Source of the DNA: Streptomyces naganishii JCM 4654
Lineage (GTDB): Bacteria > Actinomycetota > Actinomycetes > Streptomycetales > Streptomycetaceae
Assembly (NCBI RefSeq): GCF_014650575.1
Contig: NZ_BMVF01000009.1
Span: 186,001 to 250,000, forward strand
Direction of reading: 5' to 3'
DNA: 64,000 nt
In this document: piece after piece, positions 52,871 through 60,883 of the stretch
How the letters are laid out: the number at the start of each line of letters is the position of its first letter
How positions within the stretch are numbered: position 1 is the stretch's first letter
Position numbers and translations under genes: made by a program
The notes under the pieces: model-generated
The model's input: only the letters and a program-made list of their open reading frames with translations
Database searches by the model: none
What the model was told of the DNA's origin: nothing

Positions 52871-53809
52871 ATGATCGAGGCGCAGCAGCTCACGAAAAGG
52901 TACGGGGAGAAGACGGCCGTCGACGGTCTGGACTTCACCGTGAAGCCGGGCTCGGTGACCGGCTTCCTGGGTCCCAACGGCGCGGGGAAGTCCACGACGA
53001 TGCGGATGATCGTCGGGCTCGACGCGCCGACCAGCGGCACGGTCACGGTGAACGGACAGCGTTACGCCCGCCATCAGGCGCCGTTGCAGGAGGTCGGGGC
53101 ACTGCTGGAGGCGAAGTCGATCCACCCGGGCCGCTCGGCCTACAACCACCTCCGTGCGCTCGCGCTCACCCACGGCATCCCGGCCCGCCGGGTCGACGAG
53201 GTCATCGAACTGGCCGGTCTCGGCAGCGTCGCGAAGAAGCGGGCCGGTGCCTTCTCCCTCGGCATGGGGCAGCGGCTCGGCATAGCCGCCGCTCTGCTCG
53301 GCGACCCGCAGACCGTGATGCTGGACGAGCCGGTCAACGGGCTGGACCCCGAGGGTGTGCTCTGGATCCGGAACCTGCTCACCTCCCTCGCGACCGAGGG
53401 ACGCACGGTGTTCGTCTCCTCGCACCTGATGAGCGAGGTGTCACTGGTGGCGGACCACCTGATCGTCGTCGGACGCGGCCGGCTGCTGGCCGACACGACC
53501 GTGCAGGACTTGGTGGACGCGGCGGGCGGCGACACCGTGAAGGTCGCCACGAACGACCCCGCGAGGCTGCGGGACGTACTGGCCGGGCCGGACGTGGAGA
53601 TCACCGGTCGCATCGGATCCCAGGAACTCCAGGTCACCGGGCTGTCTGCCCGCGAGATCGGGCTGAAGGCGGCCGAGCACGGCATCCCCCTGTTCGAGCT
53701 GACCACGAAGACGGTGTCGCTGGAGGAGGCGTTCATGGAACTGACCAGGGACGCCGTGGAGTACCACGGCACCACGACCGGCACCGAGACCTCCGGGAGC
53801 GCGGCATGA
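52871..53809 (+). CDS. ABC-2 type exporter ATP-binding protein (DrrA-like)
   Basis: 312 aa, ATG 52871 after a GAGAGAACC leader. Walker A GPNGAGKST (about 38), Q-loop LLEAKSIHPGRSAYNHLR, signature FSLGMGQRLGIA, Walker B VMLDEPVNGLDPEG and switch SSHLMSEV. The C-terminal third (about 225-300) is the DrrA-type extension. It energises the permease encoded by the overlapping next gene; such pairs export antibiotics or lipids. Followed further down by a broken sensor kinase, which was probably its regulator. Confidence 0.93.
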   Translation: MIEAQQLTKRYGEKTAVDGLDFTVKPGSVTGFLGPNGAGKSTTMRMIVGLDAPTSGTVTVNGQRYARHQAPLQEVGALLEAKSIHPGRSAYNHLRALALTHGIPARRVDEVIELAGLGSVAKKRAGAFSLGMGQRLGIAAALLGDPQTVMLDEPVNGLDPEGVLWIRNLLTSLATEGRTVFVSSHLMSEVSLVADHLIVVGRGRLLADTTVQDLVDAAGGDTVKVATNDPARLRDVLAGPDVEITGRIGSQELQVTGLSAREIGLKAAEHGIPLFELTTKTVSLEEAFMELTRDAVEYHGTTTGTETSGSAA

Positions 53810-54657
53810 GCACCCTCACGGCAACCCCCGAGACCCCCGAGACCACGCCGTCCACCCAGGCCCGACCCACCTACCGGGTGACCGGCCGACGCGTGCTGGC
53901 CTCCGAATGGGCCAAGCTCTGGTCCCTGCGCTCCACCTGGATCACCCTCGGCCTGGGCCTGCTGTTCCTCGTCGCCTTCGGCATCATCGCCGCGAGCCAC
54001 TACAAGTCCAACCTGACCTCCGGCCGGCACATGGACCGCGACTTCGCCACCGCGACCGCCGCGAGCCTGTCCCTCTTCGGCACGAACTTCGCCCAGCTCG
54101 CCCTCGGCGTGCTCGGCGTGCTGGTCACGGCGGGCGAGTACTCCACCGGCATGATCCGCTCGACCCTCGCGGCCGTACCACGCCGACTGCCCGTGCTGTG
54201 GTCCAAGGCGGCGGTGTACGGCCTGGTCGCCCTGGTGGTCGCGACCGTCGGCGCGTTCGTCGCCTTCCTCGTCGGCAGCCGGATCGTGTCCGGCACGCCC
54301 GCCGCCATGGGCCTCGGGCACGCCGGCGTCGTCCGCAGCCTGCTGGGCGCCGGGTTGTACCTGGGCCTGGTCGGCGTGATCGGCACCGCTCTCGGGGCGC
54401 TGCTGCGCTCGGTGGCCGGCGGCATCTCGGTGCTCGTCGCCGCCCTCATGCTCGTACCCGGGCTGGTCTCCCTGCTGCCCAGCTCGTGGCAGGGGAACAT
54501 CGACCCCTACCTGCCGAGCCACGCCGGCGAGTCGCTCTTCGCGCTGACCCACGACTCCACCACCCTGTCGCCGGGCGCCGGGCTGCTGGTCTTCCTCGGC
54601 TGGACGGTCATGGCGCTGGCCGGAGCGGCTTACCGGCTGGTGCGCAGCGACGTCTGA
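53806..54657 (+). CDS. ABC-2 type permease
   Basis: 283 aa, ATG overlapping the ATPase stop (ATGA). Cytoplasmic N-tail rich in Thr/Pro, RVLASEWAKLWSLRSTWITL (family start motif), and six helices with TAGEYSTGMIRSTLAAVPRR (the ABC-2 loop motif) after the second. Ends after the sixth helix with RLVRSDV. Works with the ATPase gene before it. Confidence 0.92.
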   Translation: MSTLTATPETPETTPSTQARPTYRVTGRRVLASEWAKLWSLRSTWITLGLGLLFLVAFGIIAASHYKSNLTSGRHMDRDFATATAASLSLFGTNFAQLALGVLGVLVTAGEYSTGMIRSTLAAVPRRLPVLWSKAAVYGLVALVVATVGAFVAFLVGSRIVSGTPAAMGLGHAGVVRSLLGAGLYLGLVGVIGTALGALLRSVAGGISVLVAALMLVPGLVSLLPSSWQGNIDPYLPSHAGESLFALTHDSTTLSPGAGLLVFLGWTVMALAGAAYRLVRSDV

Positions 54658-54784
54658 TCACCGGCTACCCGCATCACGGGGCGGTGACCTCCGTGACCAC
54701 TCAAGACCTCAGCGGGATGGGGCCGCTGGTCGCCCGGCTGAGCCGGGCGACCAGCGGCTCCGGCATGCCGACCGGGCCCGGCCA

Positions 54785-55766
54785 TGGGTGCTGGACACGG
54801 CGGTGGTGGTCTTAGTCGTCTGCTGTTCTGCCTGCCGGACGTGCTGCACGGCGCGACAGGCGGGGACGGAGACGGTGACGGACCCCGCCGCTTCCGGATG
54901 GCGTTCACACGGTTGCCCGTGGTCGGGATGCCGGCCCCGCAGGCCGGGCTGGTGCTGCCGCTGCTGTGGCGACGCCGGGCACCCGCAGTGGCCTTCGGCG
55001 CTGTCACGGCCGTGTTCGTTCTCCAGTGGTCGCTCGGCGCCGCGCTCCGTGCGGACGTCGCCCTCTTCGTCGCCCTGTACAGCCTGCCCCTGCACGGACG
55101 GCTACGGCAGCTGCCGTGGGCCTGCGCGGTCACGGCGGGGGCGCTGGGCCTGGTGGCAGCCCGGGTCTCGACCGCGGTGTCGGTCTGGGACGCGCTGTTC
55201 TTCCTGCTCAGCACGGCGACCGCGGCCCTCGCCCTCGGCCTGGTGATCCGCATCCGGCGGGCCCGGCTGGCGCGGCTGCGCGACCGCGCGGCCCGGCTGG
55301 AGATCGAACGCGACCAGCGCGGCAGGCTCGCCGTCGCCGCCGAGCGGACGCGGGTCGCCCGCGAGATGCACGACATCGTCGGCCACAACCTGTCCGTCAT
55401 CATCACCCTCGCCGACGCGGGCGCCCTACGCCACCGCCGCAGCCCCGGAGCGAGGAAAGGAAGCCCTGCACCTCATCGGCGACGCCGGTCGCCAGGCCCT
55501 GAGCGAACTGCGCCGGGTACTCGGTGTCCTGCGCGAGGCGGACGGCCCGCCGACCGAGCCCGAACTGAGCCCGCAGCCCGGCCTCACGGACATCGACGCG
55601 CTGTGCGAAGGGGTACGCGCCGCCGGCCTGGAGGTCGTCTACCGTACGGCCGGTGACATCGACACCCTCGACAGCGGGGTGCAGCTCACGGTCTACCGCA
55701 TCGTGCAGGAGGCTCTGACGAACACCCTCGAACACGCCTGCGCGGGCGCCTGCGCGAACCTGGCGA
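54785..55766 (+). pseudogene. Sensor histidine kinase (NarL/LuxR-type partner) pseudogene
   Basis: Reading frames must be changed twice to follow one protein. WVLDTAVVVLVV (54785) continues one frame over as LLFCLPDVLHG, implying a lost base near 54820. Helices and the HisKA_3 block REMHDIVGHNLSVIITLADAGA follow. Near 55424-55426 an extra C shifts it to TAAAPERGKEALHLIGDAGR and ELRRVLGVLREADG. It reaches YRIVQEALTNTLEHA of the ATPase domain and is cut by an IS110 fragment at 55767; the G box region and the partner regulator gene are missing. Confidence 0.8.
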
Positions 55767-56180
55767 TCGCTGAACCAACGCCTGACCCAGCTCGTCGAAC
55801 ACCACGCCCCACAGCTGCTCGTACCGGTGGGCATCGGCCCGGACAGCGCCGTCACCCTGCTGATCACCATGGGAGACAACCCCGAGCGGCTGAACACCGA
55901 GGCATCCTTTGCTGCCCTTTGCGGAGTCAGCCCCATCGAGTATTCCTCTGGCCGTAGGAGCACGCGTCGGCTCAACCACGGCGGCGACCGCCAGGCCAAC
56001 GCCGCCTTGCACCGCATCGTGTTCACCCGCCTGCGCCACGACCCGCGCACCCAGGCGTACTACGAACGCCGCACCCAGGAGGGCAAGACCCGGCGCGAGA
56101 TCATCCGATGCCTCAAGCGGTATGCCGCCCGCGAGGCCTTCAACCTGGTCAGAACGGTACCCGGCGTTCCCCCGTTATAG
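55767..56180 (+). mobile_element. C-terminal fragment of an IS110-family transposase
   Basis: About 137 residues to a natural stop. LLVPVGIGPDSAVTLLITMGD opens the Tnp_20 domain, followed by FAALCGVSPIEYSSGRRSTR, LNHGGDRQANAALHRIVFTR and RRTQEGKTRREIIRCLKRYA with AREAFNLV, all typical of the C-terminal half of IS110 transposases (the Ser nucleophile lies in SSG). The N-terminal RuvC-like half is missing. It truncates the kinase gene. Confidence 0.88.
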
Positions 56181-56187
56181 CGGCGTC

Positions 56188-56378
56188 CGTGAGACGTGAG
56201 AGGGTCTGGGGCGTGAGTGAGACACCCCCGAACACCCTGCAATACCGCTTCGACGGGCCAGAAGACGCTCCGGTCCTGATCCTGGGTCCCTCACTGGGTA
56301 CCACCTGGCACAGGTTGTAGAGACCGTCCGGGGACGTCTACGCCCGTCCAGCGCGGGCGCGAAATAGCAGGTCAGGGC
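56188..56378 (+). repeat. Long dispersed repeat, copy B
   Basis: Second copy of the 191-bp block at 28843-29033, same orientation, starting eight bases after the IS110 transposase stop. One mismatch in the first about 137 bases. Confidence 0.92.
56213..56320 (+). pseudogene. pcaD: 5' fragment of 3-oxoadipate enol-lactonase gene (copy B)
   Basis: Codes for the same 35 residues as copy A (MSETPPNTLQYRFDGPEDAP, then VLILGPSLGTTWHRL) and the same early TAG. Remaining gene absent. Confidence 0.75.
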
Positions 56379-56594
56379 CTCCTGCTCCAGGAGGGAAGTC
56401 ATCGGCACCGACGTCGCCGCGTTCTGCGACGACCTGATCAAGGACTCTCCCACCTACGCGGATGCCTACCAGGAATCCATTAGCGGGGAACCCGGCGCGG
56501 CCAGGAAGTGACAGCCGCCGGACCGGTTTGCGACGCTGCCGGGCTGCGTGAGGGACGACCACGGTCGCTGTCCCTGGCGTGCTTGCCCCGAAGG

Positions 56595-57113
56595 TCAGGA
56601 GAGTCCCGATGCCCGGAGCACCGCCTGCACCGTCTCCTCGTCGATGCGGTCGCCCAGCTGGTGCAGGACTTCCGCGCCCTGGCGCAGGGTTCCCCGTTCC
56701 AGTGAGCGGCGGGCGCCGGTGTCGAGTTCGTGCCAGATCAGCGGATTCACGGTCAGGACCCGGGGGTCGAGTTCCAGGTGGTGGCCGTACACGTCCCTCA
56801 GGACCAGGTGGGAGGAGATGCCGTCGTACTGCCGTACGGCTGTCAGCGCGTCCGTGCGGACGATGTGTCGGCGCCAGGAAGTGCATACCGCGAGCCAGCC
56901 GGGACCCGCACTTACCCGCTGGGGGAGCAGGACGGCGCACACGGCGGCCGAGAGAGTGGCCCAGAGCAGGGCACGCAGGGGCGTCAGGCTTCCCGCGTCC
57001 CAGTCCACCAGGAGGCTGAGGGCGCAGAAGATCAGGGCGCAGCTCACGGCGAGCCGGGCGCTGCCGCGCCAGTGGCGGTCGCCAGCCGGGCCAGGCGGTC
57101 CGCTCCGTCGCAT
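56595..57113 (-). CDS. Small membrane-anchored hypothetical protein
   Basis: 172 aa if ATG 57113 is used; ATG 57176 would give 193 aa. Two helices (about 20-40 and 45-65: LAVSCALIFCALSLLV and LRALLWATLSAAVCAVLL) precede a cytoplasmic domain with WRRHIVRTDALTAVRQYDG, HLVLRDVYGHHLELDPRVL and a Leu-rich helical end. This resembles PH-like/bacterial PH domain proteins with two helices, common in Streptomyces. Function unknown. It lies next to the APC transporter gene (convergent in neither sense; same strand, downstream of it). Confidence 0.7.
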   Translation of the reverse strand: MRRSGPPGPAGDRHWRGSARLAVSCALIFCALSLLVDWDAGSLTPLRALLWATLSAAVCAVLLPQRVSAGPGWLAVCTSWRRHIVRTDALTAVRQYDGISSHLVLRDVYGHHLELDPRVLTVNPLIWHELDTGARRSLERGTLRQGAEVLHQLGDRIDEETVQAVLRASGLS

Positions 57114-57224
57114 GGCCTCGACGCTAGGCGGGCGTACCGGGTCCGGCGACCGTTGCTTACGGGGTCCTGGCGCCATGCCGGTCCATTTTGACGGGATCCT
57201 GACGCGCCTTGCCGGATCCGAGCC

Positions 57225-59180
57225 TCAGCCGGTGTGGACGCGGGGGCGGCGGGCGCGGTCGGGTTCCGCCTCGCGCAGGACCTCCCGGGTGACGGGAGCG
57301 ACCTCGCCCTGCCCGAAGAGGAAGAAGCGCAGGAAGTTGGCGAACGGGTTGCCCTCGGTCCATTCGAAGTACATGTGCGGGGTGCAGCGGGCGGTGTCGC
57401 GGACGTGCAGGAGGAGGGCTGCGAGGGCGTTGGGAATCGAGGCGGACTCCAGCGTCAGGACGCGGTAACGGTGGTGCAGGACCTCGCCGCGTACCGTCAG
57501 GCCCGCCTCGAACTCGGAGGGGTCGGTGACAGTGACCTCGACGAAGACGAAGTCCTCCTGCTCGGGCAGATCGTTGTCCGCTCGGATCTGCTCCACCTTG
57601 TCGCGGTACTCGGCCTTGTCCCGCAATCCCGGTTTGTTGGCGATGAAGCGGACCTTGCGGCTGGAGATGTCCCTGACGAATCGTTCCGCCATCGGGTCAA
57701 GGGTCACGCTGGTCACGCGCAGTTCGAAGGCGCGGGCCAGTCGGGAGAGGAACGAGACCAACATGATGCCGACGATGAAGCAGGCGCCGATCTTCACGCC
57801 GTCCGGGCGTTCGATGACGTTGGCGACGGTCACGTAGAGGAGGACCGCCGCCACGGTCGCGAAGCCGATGGTCCAGCCGCGCTGCGCGACCCTGCGCGCG
57901 GCGATGGTCACCGCGATCGCCGCGGAGGACATCAGAACCAGGACGCCGGTGGCGTAGGCGCCGCCCTGTTTGTCGACGTTGGCGTCGAAGATCCAGGTGA
58001 CCAGGAAGGCGATGAGCGTGAAGACGATGACCATGGGGCGCACGGCGCGGGCCCAGTGCGGGGCCATGCCGTAGCGGGGCAGGTAGCGCGGCATGAGGTT
58101 GAGCAGGCCGGCCATGGCGGACGCGCCCGCGAACCATAGGATAGCGATGGTGGAGAGGTCGTAGACCGTGCCGAAGGCGCCGCCGAGGTATTCGTGGGCG
58201 AGGTAGGCCAGCGCGCGGCCGTTGGCCTTGCCGCCGGTCTTGAACTCGTCGGCCGGGATCAGCACGGTGGTGATGAAGCTGGTGGCGATCAGGAACACGC
58301 TCATGATGAGCGCGGCGGCCGTCAGCAGTTTCTTGGTGTCCCGGATCCGGCCGGTCGGCTTTTCCTCGGTGTCGTCGGGATCGCCTTGGACGTGGGGCAT
58401 GACGGCCACGCCGGTCTCGAAGCCGGACAGGCCGAGGGCGAGTTTGGGGAAGACCAGCAGGGACACGCCGATCATGGCGAAGACGTTGCCGTGCTGGGTG
58501 GTCAGGGCGCTGGTCCAGTCGGTGACCACGTGCCCGGCGGTGAGCACGTGCCAGAAGCCGACGGCCACGACGACGGCGTTGAGGGCGAGGTAGACCGCCA
58601 CCAGGGCGACGGCGACGCCGATGGCCTCCAGGAAGCCCTTGAGGAACACCGCGCCCAGCAGGGCCACCAGCAGCAGGGTGATGATCATCTGCTGGCCGTG
58701 CAGGGTCTGGGTCAGGTGCGGGTTCTCGATGAGGTGGGTGGAGGCGTCGGCGGCCGACAGGGTGATGGTGATCAGGAAGTCGGTGGCGGCGAAGCCCAGC
58801 AGGGTCAGGACGAAGAGCTTGCCCTTCCAGAAGGACAGCAGCCGCTCCAGCATGGCGATCGAACCCTCGCCGTGGGGACTCTCCTCGGCCACCCTGCGGT
58901 ACACCGGAAGAGCGCCCGCCAGGGTGACGACGACGAGGACCAGGGTGGCGACGGGGGAGAGCAGTCCGGCCGCGAGGGCGGCGATGCCGGGCTGGTAGCC
59001 GAGGGTGGAGAAGTAGTCGACGCCGGTCAGGCACATCACCCGGTACCAGCGCTGGCCCTTGTGGGGTGCCTCCGCGTGGGCGTAGGGCCCCTGCTGGTGG
59101 CCTGCCATGTCGGACAGGCCCTCCAGCATCCATGTCCGAAGTCGGCTCGCCGGCGGCGGGTGTTCGGTGGTGGCAGCCAT
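57225..59180 (-). CDS. APC-superfamily permease, KimA-like potassium transporter candidate
   Basis: 651 aa, ATG 59180. About twelve helices (residues 50-480) with CLTGVDYFSTLGYQPGIA at helix 1, LSGFETGVAVMPHVQGD in helix 6 region and FLITITLSAADASTHLIEN. A soluble C-terminal domain of about 150 residues (FVRDISSRKVRFIANKP, EDFVFVEVTVTDPSEFEAG) follows. This layout is that of APC permeases related to KimA/KUP rather than of amino-acid carriers, and kdpFABC lies 1.5 kb away. A K+ uptake role is likely but amino-acid transport cannot be excluded by eye. Confidence 0.8.
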   Translation of the reverse strand: MAATTEHPPPASRLRTWMLEGLSDMAGHQQGPYAHAEAPHKGQRWYRVMCLTGVDYFSTLGYQPGIAALAAGLLSPVATLVLVVVTLAGALPVYRRVAEESPHGEGSIAMLERLLSFWKGKLFVLTLLGFAATDFLITITLSAADASTHLIENPHLTQTLHGQQMIITLLLVALLGAVFLKGFLEAIGVAVALVAVYLALNAVVVAVGFWHVLTAGHVVTDWTSALTTQHGNVFAMIGVSLLVFPKLALGLSGFETGVAVMPHVQGDPDDTEEKPTGRIRDTKKLLTAAALIMSVFLIATSFITTVLIPADEFKTGGKANGRALAYLAHEYLGGAFGTVYDLSTIAILWFAGASAMAGLLNLMPRYLPRYGMAPHWARAVRPMVIVFTLIAFLVTWIFDANVDKQGGAYATGVLVLMSSAAIAVTIAARRVAQRGWTIGFATVAAVLLYVTVANVIERPDGVKIGACFIVGIMLVSFLSRLARAFELRVTSVTLDPMAERFVRDISSRKVRFIANKPGLRDKAEYRDKVEQIRADNDLPEQEDFVFVEVTVTDPSEFEAGLTVRGEVLHHRYRVLTLESASIPNALAALLLHVRDTARCTPHMYFEWTEGNPFANFLRFFLFGQGEVAPVTREVLREAEPDRARRPRVHTG

Positions 59181-59294
59181 CGTCGTGCTCTCCAGGTGTG
59201 CGGCTCAGCGTGGGGTTCCGGCCATCACACGGACGGCGGCACCAGCGTAAGCAGGAGGTGCCCGGCAGGCGCACGGGCGAATGCTCTGAACGCG

Positions 59295-59672
59295 TCAAGA
59301 CGGCGTTAAGGGCATGTCGCATGACGTCTCCACGCCACCCCGCAGCCAGGTGGTGCGAAGGCGCAGGCTGCTCGCGTCCCGGTGCAGGGCCGGATGCCCG
59401 CTGAGGCTGCCGTCGGTGCAGGTGCCGTCCGGATGAGTGCCGTAGGCGCCGCCGCGGTCCTCGTACTCCTCGTACTCCTCGTACTCGTTGCCGAGGTCGT
59501 CCTGGGCCTCCAGGAGTGGCAGTACGAGGGCCGCGCTGCCGGAGTCCGGGAGCGGGGGTGTGATCCGGTAGTGGAACGTGAAGGAGTCCTCCTCGTGTTT
59601 CAGCCGGGTGATCATGCACTCATGGCGGCCTTCGAGGATCGGCAGGGTGAGGAGCGGAGGTTTGCTGGGCAC
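59295..59672 (-). CDS. Hypothetical acidic protein with EYE repeat
   Basis: 125 aa from GTG 59672, chosen because GGGAG lies six bases upstream. Begins PSKPPLLTLPILEGRHECMI, then SFTFHYRITPPLPDSGSAAL, a microsatellite-coded acidic stretch EYEEYEEYED (from TACTCCTCG repeats at 59461-59490), and LHRDASSLRLRTTWLRGGVE. A beta-rich small domain with no known family. Lies upstream of the APC permease gene in the same direction (114 bases). Confidence 0.6.
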   Translation of the reverse strand: MPSKPPLLTLPILEGRHECMITRLKHEEDSFTFHYRITPPLPDSGSAALVLPLLEAQDDLGNEYEEYEEYEDRGGAYGTHPDGTCTDGSLSGHPALHRDASSLRLRTTWLRGGVETSCDMPLTPS

Positions 59673-59940
59673 TGACGGCTCCCTGTTTCTGTGGCGGTCG
59701 CCAACTCGTGCTGTGACCGGGAACTGCACCGGTTGGCCTTGACGTTCGATCACGGATGTCGCGACCGGTGCAGGTGCCCGGTCACCGCACTACGCACTGA
59801 GCCGATGGTGTGACACGGGGCTCCCCGCCGCGTAGTGGACGTATTCGCGGACCAGGCGGAAGCCGGCCTGCCAGGCCAGGAGGCGGCTGGGGCGGTTATG
59901 GAGGGAGCAGTTCCAGCTGGGCATGTGGCCGCGGGAGGTG
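59673..59940. other. Divergent spacer with possible gene end
   Basis: About 270 bases. A leftward frame ending at 59790 reads LLAWQAGFRLVREYVHYAAG before its stop and may be the C-terminus of a lost gene. Nothing else supported. Confidence 0.25.
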
Positions 59941-60537
59941 ATGTCCGCGCCCCTCTCCCGCGCGCGAGCCATCGCCTACGACGCCAACGCCGACGAGAGC
60001 CGCTACCTGCTCGACCCGCAGCGCCGCGAGCAGTACGCGCGCTCGTTCCTCGCCAAGTCCCAGCAGCTCTACGGCATCCGAGGTGCGACCCTCGACACGT
60101 ACGACGACGGGCTGTCCACCAGCTGGCGGGCGTACGAGACCGATCACCACGACCTGCGCTTCACCGGCGAGTTCCGGCGCGAGCTCGACAACATCACCTT
60201 CCCGGGCGAGCGGGCCGCGGCGGAAAGGACGGTGGACACGTACGCCGCCTACCAGCGGGATGACCGCAAGATCCGCGCCCTGCTGGCGGCCGGGAAGGAA
60301 CGCGAGGCGGTGGAGTTCTGCATGGACTGGAAGCCGGGCACCTCCAACGCCCACTTCGGCGCGTGGATGGCCGCCCTGGACAAGGTGACGGACATCAACC
60401 GCGCCCACATCACCTCGTCGGTGCGGGACGGCCGCTCGGCGGTGAGCGACCTGCTGCCCTGGACGGGTGGCCTGCTCCTCGCAGCCATGGCACTCACCGC
60501 GCTGGGGTTGCGACCGCGGCTGGCCGAGTTCCGCTGA
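59941..60537 (+). pseudogene. 5'-truncated membrane protein with four-helix sensor-like region
   Basis: 198 codons from ATG 59941. The first residues SRARAIAYDANADESRYLLD are the mid-part of a known Streptomyces family in which two membrane helices and about 200 residues precede this point. They are absent here. The remainder (a helical outer region to about 150, then the helix LLPWTGGLLLAAMALTALGL and a short tail) is intact with a normal stop. It could still be translated because GGAGG lies before the ATG, but no signal for membrane entry remains at its start. Confidence 0.55.
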
Positions 60538-60705
60538 GCGGGCAGTCGCACCTGCCTACCGGCCGGTACGGGCTGGCGGCGTAAGAGTCCCGTCAAAGGT
60601 GCTGCGACGGCCGTATGAGGGTCGTCAACGGGCGACCGGATCCAGCCAGAGAGGCGTTTTCCTCTAAGCGTCCGTTTCAACCGAACCTCACTCCAGGAGT
60701 TCGCG
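60538..60705 (+). promoter_or_regulatory. kdp operon promoter region
   Basis: About 170 bases before the first small kdp gene, ending in CCAGGAG (60692-60698). The likely binding region for KdpE; no exact repeat was recognised. Confidence 0.4.
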
Positions 60706-60789
60706 ATGGCCGATCTGGCCTTCGTTGTCACCGTGCTCGCGGGTTTGGCGCTGGTGGCCCTTGTCGCCAAGGGGGTGACGAAGCTGTGA
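60706..60789 (+). CDS. 27-residue membrane peptide preceding kdpF
   Basis: ATG seven bases after CCAGGAG, coding MADLAFVVTVLAGLALVALV and a Lys/Thr end, that is one membrane helix with a basic C-terminus. It overlaps kdpF by GTGA, so it is translated as part of the operon. I have seen similar micro-genes before kdpF in Streptomyces. A second KdpF-like stabilising subunit is possible. Confidence 0.75.
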   Translation: MADLAFVVTVLAGLALVALVAKGVTKL

Positions 60790-60875
60790 CCGTCGAAAAC
60801 GTCGTCGGCCTGGTCGTGGCCGTCGCCCTGCTGGGCTATCTCGTCCTCGCCCTGATCTTCCCGGAGAGGTTCTGA
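60786..60875 (+). CDS. kdpF: Potassium-transporting ATPase subunit KdpF
   Basis: 29 aa, GTG overlapping the previous stop. VTVENVVGLVVAVALLGYLV followed by LALIFPERF is the standard KdpF peptide: one membrane helix and the conserved YLV..L..PE.F end. KdpF stabilises the KdpABC complex. Eight bases separate it from kdpA. Confidence 0.93.
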   Translation: MTVENVVGLVVAVALLGYLVLALIFPERF

Positions 60876-60883
60876 GAACAGAC

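Noticed and set aside
57697..59619. Second long leftward frame over the APC permease
   Set aside because: Out-of-frame shadow rich in Arg/Pro/Gly; the permease frame has clear membrane helices.
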